A DNA stretch of 64,000 bases. Source: an uncultured Litoreibacter sp. Its GTDB lineage: Bacteria > Pseudomonadota > Alphaproteobacteria > Rhodobacterales > Rhodobacteraceae. This document shows positions 18,362 through 28,064 of this stretch, in pieces (positions within the stretch are counted from its first letter, which is position 1; each line of letters opens with the position of its first letter). The stretch covers positions 1,478,001-1,542,000 of the forward strand of contig CANLUY010000001.1 in the NCBI GenBank assembly GCA_947494435.1, given 5' to 3'. The notes under the pieces were generated by a model. That model had not been told where the DNA came from. It made no database searches and was given only the letters and a program-made list of their open reading frames with translations. The position numbers and the translations under genes were made by a program.

Positions 18362-19774
18362 TTAGGCCAGCGGAATTACTTTGCCGGGGTTCATGATGTT
18401 CTGCGGATCAAGCGCTGTTTTGATTGCGCGCATGACTTCCATGCTGACCGCGTCTTTGTTGCGCGACATGCTTGGCAGTTTGGTCAGACCGATCCCGTGT
18501 TCGGCGGAAAAGCTGCCACCAAGCTCACGGACGACTTCTTCTACTTGCTGGCGGAGCATGTCGCGATGTGCAGTCTCTTCGTTGGTGGGATAGATTGTGT
18601 AGTGCAGATTGCCATCCCCGAGGTGGGACACTGTGAGTTCCTGCGCGCCGGGGTCGAGTTTTTGCACGCGCTCTGTGATGCGGTCCAAGAAGGTCGCAAC
18701 CTTATCGACGGGGACAGAGACATCGCTGTCAACGAGCATCGGGGTGGTCAAAGTGATCTCCGCCGCTTGTTCGCGTCGATCCCACATTTGCCGCCTTTGT
18801 TGATCCGACTTGGCGACGACTGCGTCGCTTACGGTGCCTTCTTCCAGCATCCCAGCCAAGACGGTTTCCAGGTAGCCGGTGATCGGGATAGAGCCGTCTT
18901 CCAGCGGGGTCGCGTCGCGCGGTGCTGTGGTGCCGACCTCAACCAGAATGTTGACGTCATGCGGCGCCTCAAATGGTTCTGCCGCGCCGTCGATATGGGC
19001 GATGTGACGTTCGATATAGGCGCGGGGCATATATTCGAACGCCTCGACCGCGCCGCCCGTGGCCTCTTGCAGGCTGTTGAGCAAGTGGAGCGCGTCGTCG
19101 AGTTTTGGTGTCGCGACCATGGCAGTGGCGTAAGCCAGTGGTTTAGGGCTGAGTTTCAGAACGGCGGCAGTGATCAGGCCGAGCGTGCCTTCTGCGCCGA
19201 TCATAAGATGTTTGAGGTCGTAGCCTGTATTGTCTTTATGTAGCTCGCTCATCAGGTTCATAATCCGGCCATCCGGCAGCACCACTTCCAGCCCCAAACA
19301 CAGGGCGCGCGTGTTACCATAGCGCAGGACATTTGAGCCGCCTGCATTGGTGGACAATACACCGCCAATCATGGCTGAGCCGCGCGCGCCAAAGATGAGG
19401 GGGAAGACAAGGCCATGATCATCCACGGCGTTGTGTAGATTGGCGAGGATCACGCCGGCATCAACAACCGCGACCCGTGCGTCAGGCCGGATTTCGCGGA
19501 TTGTGTTCATCCGCGCCAGCGAGATCATTATAGCGTCTTGCGCATAACCACCGCCGGACAGGCCAGTGTTGCCGGAGATCGGGACGATTGCTGTACCTTT
19601 TGCTGCGCAGGCTTTTACGACTTGGCTGACCTCTTGCGTGTTTGCGGGGCGAACAACCGCACGCGGTGAGGAGATATATTTTCCAGTCCAGTCTTTGCCG
19701 TAAGGAGCGGCTTCTTTTCCGGTGAGAACATGTGGCTGGCCAACGATGGATTTGAGTGTGTCGAGCAGTTCCAA
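18362..19774 (-). CDS. FAD-linked 2-hydroxyacid dehydrogenase (GlcD/D-2-HGDH type)
   Basis: The protein is a ~470-residue flavoprotein that oxidises a D-2-hydroxyacid (D-lactate, glycolate or D-2-hydroxyglutarate type). The FAD PCMH domain shows RPANTQEVSQVVKACAAKGTAIVPISGNTGLSGGG, and the C-terminal cap has SHLGDGNLHY and SAEHGIGLTKLP, which carry the metal and substrate residues of the family. No signal peptide is seen. The TTG at 19774 has AGGGA eight bases upstream and gives MELLDTLKSIVG; a TTG at 19801 is the other option. The exact substrate cannot be told from sequence alone. Confidence 0.9.
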   Translation of the reverse strand: MELLDTLKSIVGQPHVLTGKEAAPYGKDWTGKYISSPRAVVRPANTQEVSQVVKACAAKGTAIVPISGNTGLSGGGYAQDAIMISLARMNTIREIRPDARVAVVDAGVILANLHNAVDDHGLVFPLIFGARGSAMIGGVLSTNAGGSNVLRYGNTRALCLGLEVVLPDGRIMNLMSELHKDNTGYDLKHLMIGAEGTLGLITAAVLKLSPKPLAYATAMVATPKLDDALHLLNSLQEATGGAVEAFEYMPRAYIERHIAHIDGAAEPFEAPHDVNILVEVGTTAPRDATPLEDGSIPITGYLETVLAGMLEEGTVSDAVVAKSDQQRRQMWDRREQAAEITLTTPMLVDSDVSVPVDKVATFLDRITERVQKLDPGAQELTVSHLGDGNLHYTIYPTNEETAHRDMLRQQVEEVVRELGGSFSAEHGIGLTKLPSMSRNKDAVSMEVMRAIKTALDPQNIMNPGKVIPLA

Positions 19775-19866
19775 GTCGGTGTCCCTTCGGATTGTGCGCA
19801 ATTGCCGGAGATGTGCCGCGATTCAGGCTTGACCCCGCCCCGTGCTTTTCATATCCCCCGCCCATT

Positions 19867-19943
<77 letters not shown>

Positions 19944-19944
19944 G

Positions 19945-19977
19945 AAAACCCATGCAGTTTCGCTGCGTGGGTTTTTT
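19945..19977 (+). terminator. Rho-independent terminator after the tRNA
   Basis: AACCCATGCAG and CTGCGTGGGTT (one wobble) flank a TTTCG loop and are followed by a run of T residues, two bases after the tRNA. It also lies next to the stop codon of the convergent beta-galactosidase gene. Confidence 0.88.
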
Positions 19978-19978
19978 G

Positions 19979-21880
19979 TTACTTGGGGATCCAATAGACG
20001 CCAGCGGGGGGAATGGTTTGGCCGTCAAAGCTCGCCCCTTCCGGCCCGTAATTGAAGGCGAAGAGGTACGTATCTGTGCGTCTGATCCGTAACCCGCCTT
20101 GAAGCGGCGTCGTCTGAATATGTTCTGCGTCGCAAAGCGTCTGCAAAATTCGGTTCAGGGCTGCTTCATCCGGCCAACCAGCTAGGTATTTGACAGGACC
20201 AGACCCAATGAGGACTGGATCACCTGCTGTTGTCGCCTCGGTAATCTCTTCTGACGTTTCCACGTGATCCAGCCAGTGCCGGATTGCGCCACCTTTTTGC
20301 AGCGGGCGGTCCATATCAGCGCGGAATGTTTCTGAGCGTGTGATGGTTGCCGCCAGCCCCGGCAGGTTGGGGGGCAGTGGCTCGAGTATGGTCAGCTCAG
20401 AGGTTTTTGAGTTGCTGCGTGGTCCGATAAGGCCGGTGCCTTGGAACGACTTCAGCGCGGAGCGCAGCGGGTCTGAGAGGGTCAGCAGACCGGGGGCCAG
20501 CACCAGTTTGTAGGCGGACAGATCGCCGCTGTCAGGCGGTAGGATGTCCATGTCGAGGCCAAGTTTGCGCAAGCCGCGATAGACTTCGAACACGATGCGG
20601 AAATAGTCAAAGCCTGTGCCTTGAGGTTGGACCTGCCACGCCCATGCTGAGGCGTAGTCAAAGACCAGACCAACTGGTGCTTGTGTGGTTCCGACCTCTG
20701 CCATTTTGGTCAGTTCGCGCGCCACTTGAGCGGCTTCCGCCAATGCCGGTGCATCGCCTCGGTCGGAGCGTAAGAGGCCGGCATGCATCTGTTCTTGCGC
20801 AAAGGGTGCTTGTCGCCAGCGGAAATACAGAACGGATTCTGCGCCATGTGCGAAGGCTTCCCAGGCCCACAGGCGGCACATACCGGGCAAGGGTGCGGGA
20901 TTGACGGGGGCCCAGTTTACGGGGCCGGGTTGTTGTTCCATGACCCACCAGCGGCCTTTGCCAACGGCGCGATAAAGGTCGTGATGGAACGCTTGAAAAT
21001 CCGGATCGCCCTGTTGTGCATAGGCGCGTTTATGGGCGTCATCGTCTTCCATGCGGTCTTCGAGAAATCCTAGCGGGTAGCTGTCCCATGAGGCGATATC
21101 GAGGTCCGCGCCGACATCATAATGATCGAACTCGACCGTCCGGCCCATGTAGTTGTGAATGAGAGGTGCGTCGGAATATGCTTTGAGGATCTGGGCCTGT
21201 TCGCGGTTGAACGCGACCACTTGACCGGAACTGAACCGCCGGAAGGCGAGCGCGTGGGAAGGGTTTGGTTCTGTGACGGTCAGGTTGGGCAGCTCGATCT
21301 GGTCGAAGCTGTCATAGTCCATCGACCAGAACACATTGCCCCATGCGCGGTTGAGCGCATCGGTGCTTTGATATTTCTGAGCAAGCCAGTCCTGAAACGC
21401 GTGGCGCGCGGCGTTGGAATAGCTGATCGTCGTGTCGTGGCAGCCATATTCATTGTCCGTTTGCCACGCGGCGACATGGGGGTTCTTGCCGTAGCGCTTT
21501 GCCAGGATTTCTGTGATCCGACGGCTTTCCTTGCGGTAGCCCTCATGGCTGAAACAGTAATGCCGCCGCGAGCCAAATTTGCGGGGGTGACCGTTTTCAT
21601 CGACCGCCAGCATGTCGGGGTGTTTGTCGATCATCCAGCGGGGCGGTGTGGCCGTTGGCGTGCCCAGAATGACTTGCAGGCCCGCCGTTCCCAAAACCTC
21701 AATCGCGCGGTCGAGCCAATCAAGCTGGAGGGTGCCGGGCGTAGGCTCCATGCGGGACCACGCAAACTCCCCGATGCGGACCCAAGTCAGGCCGTTTTCC
21801 ACCATCTTCGTGGCATCTTCGGACCATTGCTCTTCCGGCCAGTGTTCGGGGTAATAGCAGACGCCAAGTGCGCGTTTCAT
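19979..21880 (-). CDS. Beta-galactosidase, GH42
   Basis: A 633-residue cytoplasmic glycoside hydrolase. The N-terminus GVCYYPEHWPEEQWSEDA is the GH42 hallmark; the acid/base is the Glu of WQTDNEYG (~147) and the nucleophile the Glu of VMEQQPGPVNW (~310). A trimerisation domain and a small beta domain follow. It removes terminal beta-galactose from lactose-like or galactosyl-glycerol-like substrates. It is the last gene of a nine-gene minus-strand operon that also holds an alpha-galactosidase, a sugar importer and oxidative galactose genes, and it overlaps the lactonase gene by four bases. Confidence 0.94.
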   Translation of the reverse strand: MKRALGVCYYPEHWPEEQWSEDATKMVENGLTWVRIGEFAWSRMEPTPGTLQLDWLDRAIEVLGTAGLQVILGTPTATPPRWMIDKHPDMLAVDENGHPRKFGSRRHYCFSHEGYRKESRRITEILAKRYGKNPHVAAWQTDNEYGCHDTTISYSNAARHAFQDWLAQKYQSTDALNRAWGNVFWSMDYDSFDQIELPNLTVTEPNPSHALAFRRFSSGQVVAFNREQAQILKAYSDAPLIHNYMGRTVEFDHYDVGADLDIASWDSYPLGFLEDRMEDDDAHKRAYAQQGDPDFQAFHHDLYRAVGKGRWWVMEQQPGPVNWAPVNPAPLPGMCRLWAWEAFAHGAESVLYFRWRQAPFAQEQMHAGLLRSDRGDAPALAEAAQVARELTKMAEVGTTQAPVGLVFDYASAWAWQVQPQGTGFDYFRIVFEVYRGLRKLGLDMDILPPDSGDLSAYKLVLAPGLLTLSDPLRSALKSFQGTGLIGPRSNSKTSELTILEPLPPNLPGLAATITRSETFRADMDRPLQKGGAIRHWLDHVETSEEITEATTAGDPVLIGSGPVKYLAGWPDEAALNRILQTLCDAEHIQTTPLQGGLRIRRTDTYLFAFNYGPEGASFDGQTIPPAGVYWIPK

Positions 21881-22725
21881 AGGATGACCTGATATTCGGG
21901 CAGACCTTTGATCTGGGTCTGGATGCTGAATGTCTGGCCTGCGAGTCGTTCTGCGTTGAGCTGTTCTTCGCTGAGGCCTTGCCGTGCGGAGGTTGCAATC
22001 AAGGTGGTCATATCAGGACCGCCAAAGGCGGGACAGGTGATGTGCGATGTCGGGAACTGGAAGGCTTCTATGAACTGCCCGTCGGAACCGTATCGCGCAA
22101 TCCGCGACGCGCCCCATTGCGCATTGAGGACGCTTCCATCTACGGCGACGATAGCGCCATCAGGGTTCAGCCCGTGTTCTTTCATATCAAGGAAAACTAT
22201 CGGTGGCGCGGCTGGCCATCCGTCGTCATCAAGGACGGTCTTGAACACTTTTGCGGCCGCCGTGTCGCCCCAATAGGCGCAGCTTTTGTCAGGCGCAAAA
22301 CAGATCGCATTGGTGATTGTGAGTGGCGCGAAGAGTTGACGCAGCTCACCTTGATAATACCGATAAATCGCACCGGAGGCCGGGCGTGCTTCCTTATGCA
22401 TGGTGCCAATCCAGAACCCGCCCCATGGATCTGCGCGGCCATCATTGCTGCGGGTGCTTGGATCGTCTGCTTCCAGTGCACATAGCTCCGTCTGCTCGCC
22501 CGTCTCGAGGTTGAATTTGAGCAAGGCTGTTTCGCTGGCGATCAGCAGGTGGTCCTTGTCGACCCATGCAGCGGCGCTGACATGTTCGTCAAATTGCCAC
22601 ATGCGGTCATCGTCGCAATGCAGTTGTTTTGAGAGGATGTCGAACCAGAACAACTTCTCCAGTTCAGGATGCCATAACGGGCCTTCGCCCAATTGGCAGG
22701 GGCGGGAATCAAAGACTTCGGCCAT
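21877..22725 (-). CDS. SMP-30/gluconolaconase-family sugar lactonase
   Basis: A 282-residue six-bladed beta-propeller. The metal-binding signatures are present: CQLGEGPLWHPE (Glu ligand), RSNDGRADPWGGFWIGTM (Asn and substrate-binding Arg region) and NPDGAIVAVDGSVLNAQWG (Asp). Members hydrolyse sugar-acid lactones such as galactono-, glucono- or arabinono-lactone. Its place between the KDPGal aldolase and GH42 genes points to galactonolactone. The ATG at 22725 shares its A with the stop of dgoA (TGATG) and has GGAG just upstream; a TTG three codons earlier is possible. Confidence 0.9.
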   Translation of the reverse strand: MAEVFDSRPCQLGEGPLWHPELEKLFWFDILSKQLHCDDDRMWQFDEHVSAAAWVDKDHLLIASETALLKFNLETGEQTELCALEADDPSTRSNDGRADPWGGFWIGTMHKEARPASGAIYRYYQGELRQLFAPLTITNAICFAPDKSCAYWGDTAAAKVFKTVLDDDGWPAAPPIVFLDMKEHGLNPDGAIVAVDGSVLNAQWGASRIARYGSDGQFIEAFQFPTSHITCPAFGGPDMTTLIATSARQGLSEEQLNAERLAGQTFSIQTQIKGLPEYQVIL

Positions 22726-23330
22726 CAACTCCAAGCCGCGTCATAGGCTGCGACCATGTCGCGCGCGATGGGTGCGATTTCCTCGGGTGTGCGGCCGGGT
22801 TTGTAAAGTGCGGACCCGATGCCGAAGCCATCTGCGCCAGCGGCTTTCCATTCGGCGAACCCTTCAGGGCCGACGCCTCCGACCATATAAACTTGGGTTT
22901 CGGCGGGCAAAACGGCGCGAATGGCTTTCAGACCGTCAATGCCCATAGCGAAGCCGGGGAAGACTTTCAGACCGGTCGCCCCGGCTTTGAGAGCGGCGAA
23001 GCATTCGGTGGGGGTCAGCACGCCGGGCCAGCTTTCGAGGCCTGCGGATTTTGTCGCTGAGATAACCTCAGGATCAGCATTGGGGGAGACGATGAGTTTG
23101 CCGCCTACCTGCGCAACCGCAGCAACATCAGCGGTGCTGAGAACTGTGCCCGCACCAATCAAGGCTTGGTCGCCAAACGCATCTGCCATGGCACCGATGC
23201 TGTCGAGCGGTTGCGGTGAATTCATCGGCACTTCGATCTTTGTGAAGCCCGCTTCAATGAGGGCTGTGCAGACCGGAATTGCTTCGGCCGGTGTGATGCC
23301 GCGTAGGATGGCGATCAAGTTTCTGCTCAT
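22725..23330 (-). CDS. dgoA: 2-dehydro-3-deoxy-6-phosphogalactonate aldolase
   Basis: A 201-residue class I aldolase of the KDPG/KDPGal family that splits KDPGal into pyruvate and glyceraldehyde 3-phosphate. The Schiff-base lysine is in TGLKVFPG (~122), the proton-transfer Glu in [11 protein letters not shown] (~33), and the phosphate-binding end is [12 protein letters not shown]. The start [13 protein letters not shown] is typical. The substrate is assigned as KDPGal rather than KDPG because the neighbour is a KDGal kinase and the locus is for galactosides. It overlaps dgoK by four bases. Confidence 0.92.
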   Translation of the reverse strand: MSRNLIAILRGITPAEAIPVCTALIEAGFTKIEVPMNSPQPLDSIGAMADAFGDQALIGAGTVLSTADVAAVAQVGGKLIVSPNADPEVISATKSAGLESWPGVLTPTECFAALKAGATGLKVFPGFAMGIDGLKAIRAVLPAETQVYMVGGVGPEGFAEWKAAGADGFGIGSALYKPGRTPEEIAPIARDMVAAYDAAWS

Positions 23331-24232
23331 GAAATCAATTCCTTATAGGCAGCGGTCAGCCCGGTAATAGTCAAGGCATCTCCTGTATGGGACTGGGTTT
23401 CAAGCCCCTGTGCCTTGAACGCTGCTGCGTAAATTTCGTTCAACGCGGGATCACCAATCAGCGCGATGTTCTGGCCGAGCCAATAGGGCTTGGTCGCGGC
23501 GAGTTCGGCACCGATGAGCATCCCAGAAAGTTTCGCTTTCGAGACGGCTGGTTCCGTTCCGTCCAGCAAGTGCGACGCACGGATTTGGAAGAGGTTCGCG
23601 GCGAGGCTTTCCGGGCGCGATGTGGCAGTTGAGACAGCGTTGATGAACGCGTCGTCGTCCCAGTCTTTGCTGTCAACCGAATGACGCAGGACGGAATGTT
23701 TTGAGAGCAGGGCGAAAAGCTCTCCGGTCATAACGGTCTGAAATGAAACGATTTCCTTGGCGGAAATATGAACCCACTTGGTGTGGGTGCCGGGCATGCA
23801 AAGCACGCCATCGAAGTCGGGATTGTCAGACAGGAATCCAGCGATCTGGGTTTCTTCGCCGCGCATGACGTCGGGCGATTTGTCCTGTTTCAGACCTGGC
23901 AGGATATGCAGTGTGATGCGGCTGTCTTTGGTCGCGCAAAGGCTCAGCGTGCCGTGAGGTGTCGTGGGGACGGTGCGATATGGTGCTTCGGACCAGCCTT
24001 GGCGGGATCCGACCATGCCGCAGGCGATAATGGGCGTTTCGGAGGTGCCAAGCCATTGTTCTATTTGGGAAATTAGTGTGGGTTCGAACTCGTTTTGGGC
24101 AAGGCCGGACATGCCTTTGTCGCAGGCGATCTTGTCTTTGATCGTGCCATCAGCGGTCATCGCCCAAGCGCGCATGTTGGAGGTGCCCCAGTCTACGGCG
24201 ATCCAGTCAGCATATGATTTTTCCCCTGACAT
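23327..24232 (-). CDS. dgoK: 2-dehydro-3-deoxygalactonokinase
   Basis: A 301-residue ASKHA-fold kinase that phosphorylates KDGal at O6 in the oxidative galactose route. [16 protein letters not shown] is the phosphate-1 motif of the DgoK family, and [31 protein letters not shown] and [12 protein letters not shown] are family signatures. The ATG at 24232 shares its A with the stop of the SDR gene (TGATG); a TTG one codon before is ignored. The next gene is the aldolase that uses its product. Confidence 0.94.
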   Translation of the reverse strand: MSGEKSYADWIAVDWGTSNMRAWAMTADGTIKDKIACDKGMSGLAQNEFEPTLISQIEQWLGTSETPIIACGMVGSRQGWSEAPYRTVPTTPHGTLSLCATKDSRITLHILPGLKQDKSPDVMRGEETQIAGFLSDNPDFDGVLCMPGTHTKWVHISAKEIVSFQTVMTGELFALLSKHSVLRHSVDSKDWDDDAFINAVSTATSRPESLAANLFQIRASHLLDGTEPAVSKAKLSGMLIGAELAATKPYWLGQNIALIGDPALNEIYAAAFKAQGLETQSHTGDALTITGLTAAYKELIS

Positions 24233-25002
24233 CAACCGGTTACCACGACGCCGCCGTCGATGACGAGGGCTTGGCCGGTCATCATTTTGGAGGTGTTGGA
24301 GGCGAGGAAAAGAACGCCGTTGATCATGTCGTCGGGGTCCAAAGTGTCCTTAAGGCATTGACGGGAAAGGTGATTTTCTAATCCTTCGGGGGTGACCCAG
24401 AGGTCTTTTTGCTTTTGAGTCAAGACCCAGCCGGGGGCCAAAGCGTTAACGCGGATTTTGTCGGGACCGAACTCGCGGGCGAGGCTTCGGGTCATTCCGT
24501 TAATACCTGAGTTGGCTGCAGTGTAGAGCGGATAGCCTGCGTTGCCCATCATGTAGCTGATCGAGGAGAAGTTGATGATCGAGCCGAAACCGGCTTTTTT
24601 CATATGCGGAACAATGGCTTGGCAGGCGAAAAAGTAGGCTTTCAAGTTGATCGCCATCATCCAGTCGAAGAACTCGCTATCGACTTCTTCTGTTGTGTGG
24701 CGCTTGTCGTTGGCGGCGTTGTTAACCAAACAGGTGATCGGGCCGTGGGCTTCGGCGGATTGGTCGATGGCTGCGGTCAGTACGTCGGTGTCGGTGATGT
24801 CACCTTGAATGAAAAGTGGGCTAACCCCATGTTTTTCAGTCATTTCATCAACAAATTCTGACGCATCAGAGCGGCCGATAAAGGCGGTTTTAGCGCCTTG
24901 GGCCATAAACCCATCTGTTAACGAGGCACCGATGCCGGAGCCGCCGCCGGTGATGAAGACGGAGGCGTCTTTCAGATCGTGGAATGTTGCAACTTTTGTC
25001 AT
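24232..25002 (-). CDS. SDR dehydrogenase, probable galactose 1-dehydrogenase, catalytic Lys replaced
   Basis: A 256-residue classical SDR: nucleotide site TGGGSGIG (~19-26), NNAAN (~92), and Ser in FSSISYMM. The active-site Tyr is in YPLYTAANSG, but the position of the usual YxxxK lysine is Asn (codon AAC in the sequence). The C-terminal part (RVNALAPGWVLTQKQKDLW...RQCLKDTL) resembles rhizobial galactose dehydrogenase as I recall it, which keeps Lys. In an oxidative galactose operon the expected job is galactose to galactonolactone. The Asn makes normal catalysis doubtful, so activity is not assured. Confidence 0.8.
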   Translation of the reverse strand: MTKVATFHDLKDASVFITGGGSGIGASLTDGFMAQGAKTAFIGRSDASEFVDEMTEKHGVSPLFIQGDITDTDVLTAAIDQSAEAHGPITCLVNNAANDKRHTTEEVDSEFFDWMMAINLKAYFFACQAIVPHMKKAGFGSIINFSSISYMMGNAGYPLYTAANSGINGMTRSLAREFGPDKIRVNALAPGWVLTQKQKDLWVTPEGLENHLSRQCLKDTLDPDDMINGVLFLASNTSKMMTGQALVIDGGVVVTG

Positions 25003-25014
25003 GAGATCCCCTTT

Positions 25015-25063
25015 TTGTACAAATTGGGGTAAGTCTTTTTGGTCTCTAACCCAAGTTGTACAA
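25015..25063. promoter_or_regulatory. Paired TTGTACAA palindromes before the SDR gene
   Basis: The palindrome TTGTACAA occurs at 25015-25022 and 25056-25063, each within a longer A/T flank (TTTTTGTACAAA and GTTGTACAAAA), with centres 41 bases apart. The pair fills the only sizeable gap in the operon, between the alpha-galactosidase and SDR genes, so it may be an internal promoter with a regulator site. The regulator is not known. Confidence 0.45.
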
Positions 25064-25108
25064 AATTTCGAAGGCCGATTGCAGCCTGATTTCTTAAGAA
25101 TGTGTTCA

Positions 25109-27208
25109 TCAGAGACGTTCCCCTTCGAGGACCCACATTGATTCCGGGAAGGACCACGGAAGGGTGACGCCTTGGGTCATCAACCATGTGCCGGAGACCT
25201 CGATTGCTTTCTCTTTCAAGATCGGATTTCCGCGCGACAATGTCGGCGGTGCCATGTTGTTGCGATTTGCGAGCCGGACGCGGTAGCGGGCGTCGGGGTC
25301 GAGGCGGGTCAAACGCAAGGGGCGGGGTGCGATTTGGGATGAGGTTTCGGCTTTGCCAGCGAAAACCACGAAGCGGGAACCATCGCGCGCGGATTGCTGT
25401 TCGGCGATGACCGCGGGATCGGCTGAATCGAGACGGAGGATGTCGGCGAGCGTCATCCAGTCGCGATTGTATTTCCACCAGCTTGTGACCTCGCTCAACA
25501 CCGCTTCTTCCCGTTCGTCGAGTTCGCGGGGGTCCATCTCGAACCCCATGTGGCGCTGTGCGGCGACCCATGCGCGGAAGGAGATGCCGAGGATGCGGCC
25601 GGACGTGTGGCACTTGCGCGGACCGACATGGGAGCCGGTGACTGAGAGCGGCAGGAACAGTGCTGCGTTGTGCTGCATCTTGAGGCGCTCAAGCGCGTCG
25701 TTGCTGTCGGACAGCCAGACGCGTTGGGTGCGTTTGAGGATGCCGAAGTCGATGCGGCCCCCACCGGAGGCGCAGCTTTCAATTTCGACATGCGGAAAGT
25801 CCGCGCGCAGGCGGTCAAGCAAAGCGTAGGAGCCGCGGGTTTGGTCGGCATCAGGTGCCGGCAGGACGCGGTTGTGATCCCATTTGATGTAGTCAATTGG
25901 GTATTCCGACAGGATCGCGGCCATGCGGTCATAGATGAAATCGCGGACTTCCGGCAGCCCCATGTTGAGCGCTTTTTGCTGGCGGCCGAGGGTTTGATCC
26001 TCGGATCCCAAGGCCCAATCGGGGTGGGCGCGGTGGATGTCGCTGTCGGGGTTGATCATTTCCGGCTCAAACCAGATGCCGAAGGTCATGCCTTCGCCAT
26101 GAACGTGGTCGATCAGGGGGCCGAGGCCGTCAGGGTATTTGCGCGGATCGACCTGCCAGTCAGAGAGTGATGTCGTGTCATCATCGCGCTGGCCGAACCA
26201 GCCATCATCGAGGACGAAGCGCTCTGCACCCAGTTTTGCAGCACGGGTGGCGATGTCCTTTAGGACGTCGAGCTTGTGGTCGAAATAGACGGCTTCCCAG
26301 CAGTTGTAATGCACAGGGCGCGGTTTGTCGTTGGCCGGTGTGATGATGCGGTCGCGCAGGTGTCGTTGGAAAGCGACGGCGCAGCCGTTCAGCCCGTCGT
26401 CCGAGAAGGTGATGTAGAGCGAGGCGCTTTCGAAATGGGTGGCGGCGTGGACTTCCATGCGGGCGGCGTGGCCGAACTGGATTTGGCGGCGGCCGTCGGG
26501 GAGTTCCTCGGCGATCATTTTGTGGCCGCCGGACCATCCGTAGTGGAAGGCGTAGGCGTGGCCTTGGGTGTTTGTGGCACCACGGCAGGGCACGATTAGG
26601 CCGGGGAAATGTTCGTGACCCGTGCGGCCTGTGCGGTTTTCGCGGTAGCGCATGCCCGGCGACCATGCGGTGCGGTTGAGTTGGAACTCGCCGGTCCAGC
26701 GGCCCGCGACGTCGATCATCTCGTCACTGAGTTGTGGGCCGGGAATGACAGGGGCAGACAGCCAGTGCAGATGCACGGGCGTGTCGCTATCCAGCATGGC
26801 TTTGGTGGTGATGATCCGTGTGTCGGGATCGGTTTGGAAAATCGCTTTGTAGCGCAGCCCGCAATCGGCGTCTTTGTAATGCAGCGTCAGCGTGTCGGTG
26901 GTTTGATCCGCGCCATCGAAGCAGAATTTTGGCAGCATAGGCGTGCCGTCTTTTGCGCGCAGGATCAGGCCGGGCTGGCCGGGAAAGGTACGTGCGGCTT
27001 CGGGCAGGATGGAGAGGTCAGGGTTCTCGTCCAGCATGCCGCCGGTCACATCCAGCGCGTGCGCGTGATAGAGCGTGCCGAGGTCTTCATCCTCGGGCAG
27101 GGGTGGACCCCAATAGACAACTTCGGGCAGCCGTGTCCGACGTGCGGCCAGCACGAAAGTCTGCCGCACATCGTCCAAGCGCCATGCTTGGAATGTTTCG
27201 TCGATCAT
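25109..27208 (-). CDS. Alpha-galactosidase, GH36
   Basis: A 699-residue enzyme that removes terminal alpha-galactose (raffinose family, melibiose, floridoside or digalactosyl-glycerol type substrates). It has an N-terminal beta-sandwich, then the barrel with FVLDDGWFGQRDDDTTSLSDW, the nucleophile Asp in YIKWDHNR, ESCASGGGR, and the acid/base Asp in LSDSND. A C-terminal beta domain ends WSFPESMWVLEG. No signal peptide is seen, so substrates must be imported intact. It stands between the permease genes (9-base gap) and the SDR. Confidence 0.95.
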   Translation of the reverse strand: MIDETFQAWRLDDVRQTFVLAARRTRLPEVVYWGPPLPEDEDLGTLYHAHALDVTGGMLDENPDLSILPEAARTFPGQPGLILRAKDGTPMLPKFCFDGADQTTDTLTLHYKDADCGLRYKAIFQTDPDTRIITTKAMLDSDTPVHLHWLSAPVIPGPQLSDEMIDVAGRWTGEFQLNRTAWSPGMRYRENRTGRTGHEHFPGLIVPCRGATNTQGHAYAFHYGWSGGHKMIAEELPDGRRQIQFGHAARMEVHAATHFESASLYITFSDDGLNGCAVAFQRHLRDRIITPANDKPRPVHYNCWEAVYFDHKLDVLKDIATRAAKLGAERFVLDDGWFGQRDDDTTSLSDWQVDPRKYPDGLGPLIDHVHGEGMTFGIWFEPEMINPDSDIHRAHPDWALGSEDQTLGRQQKALNMGLPEVRDFIYDRMAAILSEYPIDYIKWDHNRVLPAPDADQTRGSYALLDRLRADFPHVEIESCASGGGRIDFGILKRTQRVWLSDSNDALERLKMQHNAALFLPLSVTGSHVGPRKCHTSGRILGISFRAWVAAQRHMGFEMDPRELDEREEAVLSEVTSWWKYNRDWMTLADILRLDSADPAVIAEQQSARDGSRFVVFAGKAETSSQIAPRPLRLTRLDPDARYRVRLANRNNMAPPTLSRGNPILKEKAIEVSGTWLMTQGVTLPWSFPESMWVLEGERL

Positions 27209-27217
27209 GACGTTCTC

Positions 27218-28063
27218 TTATTTGACGGCACCGAGGGTCAGACCCGCGATGAAGTGTTTCTGCATCAGGAAGAACATGGCGACCGGTGGCAATGCTGCCA
27301 CGATGGAGCCAGCGCTCATCAGGTGATATGCCGCACGGAATTGCGCATTGAAAGAGGTAATGCCCGCTGTAACAGGTTGTGATTCAACGCCCTGCGTCAG
27401 CACGACGGCCCAGAAGTAATCGTTCCAGATGAAGGTGAAGATCAGCACGGCCATGGCGGCCAGCGCGGGCTTCATCAGCGGCATGATGACGAACCAGAAG
27501 ATACGGAATTCTGAGATGCCTTCGACGCGTGCGGCTTCGACCAATTCGAACGGAAGTGCGCGGATAAAGTTGCGCATGAAAAGGGTACAGAAGCCTGTCT
27601 GAAAAGCGATGTGGAACAGGACGAGGCCGGGGATCGTGTTGTAGAGGCCCATATCGAGGGTCAGGTCACGCACGGGGACCATGAGGATTTGGAACGGCAC
27701 GAAGTTGCCCGCGACGAACATGAAGAAGACCCAGATATTCGCTTTGAACTTGTAGATGCCCAGCGCGAAGCCGGTCATTGAGCTGAGGATCACGCAGCCG
27801 ATCATCGTGGGTACGGTGATCAGGATCGAGTTCAGCATGTAGCGCGGCATGTCTGACCCGAAGACGAGGCCGTAATTGGTGAAGCCTTCGAAGCTGCTTG
27901 GCAGGCCCCAGTAATTCCCGGTGGTGAAATCCGCATCCGGTTTGATGGAGAAGAGCGCCACGGCGAGCAGCGGTGCGAGCCAGACCAGCAGGGCCACGGG
28001 CAGCATGACTTTGTAAGCAACTTGGACGCCGGGGGTCGACTTTTCGATAGGGGTCGGAAACAT
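27218..28063 (-). CDS. Sugar ABC transporter permease (MalG-type)
   Basis: A 281-residue inner-membrane permease, the second of the pair. It starts MFPTPIEKSTPGVQ and has six spans, with the coupling loop ELVEAARVEGISEFRIFWFVIMPLMKPALA matching the EAA motif of carbohydrate permeases; it ends HFIAGLTLGAVK, which is typical of the MalG/UgpE group. The upstream frame to 28240 lies inside the other permease gene and is not used. It is one base from that gene and nine bases from the alpha-galactosidase gene. Confidence 0.93.
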   Translation of the reverse strand: MFPTPIEKSTPGVQVAYKVMLPVALLVWLAPLLAVALFSIKPDADFTTGNYWGLPSSFEGFTNYGLVFGSDMPRYMLNSILITVPTMIGCVILSSMTGFALGIYKFKANIWVFFMFVAGNFVPFQILMVPVRDLTLDMGLYNTIPGLVLFHIAFQTGFCTLFMRNFIRALPFELVEAARVEGISEFRIFWFVIMPLMKPALAAMAVLIFTFIWNDYFWAVVLTQGVESQPVTAGITSFNAQFRAAYHLMSAGSIVAALPPVAMFFLMQKHFIAGLTLGAVK

Positions 28064-28064
28064 C

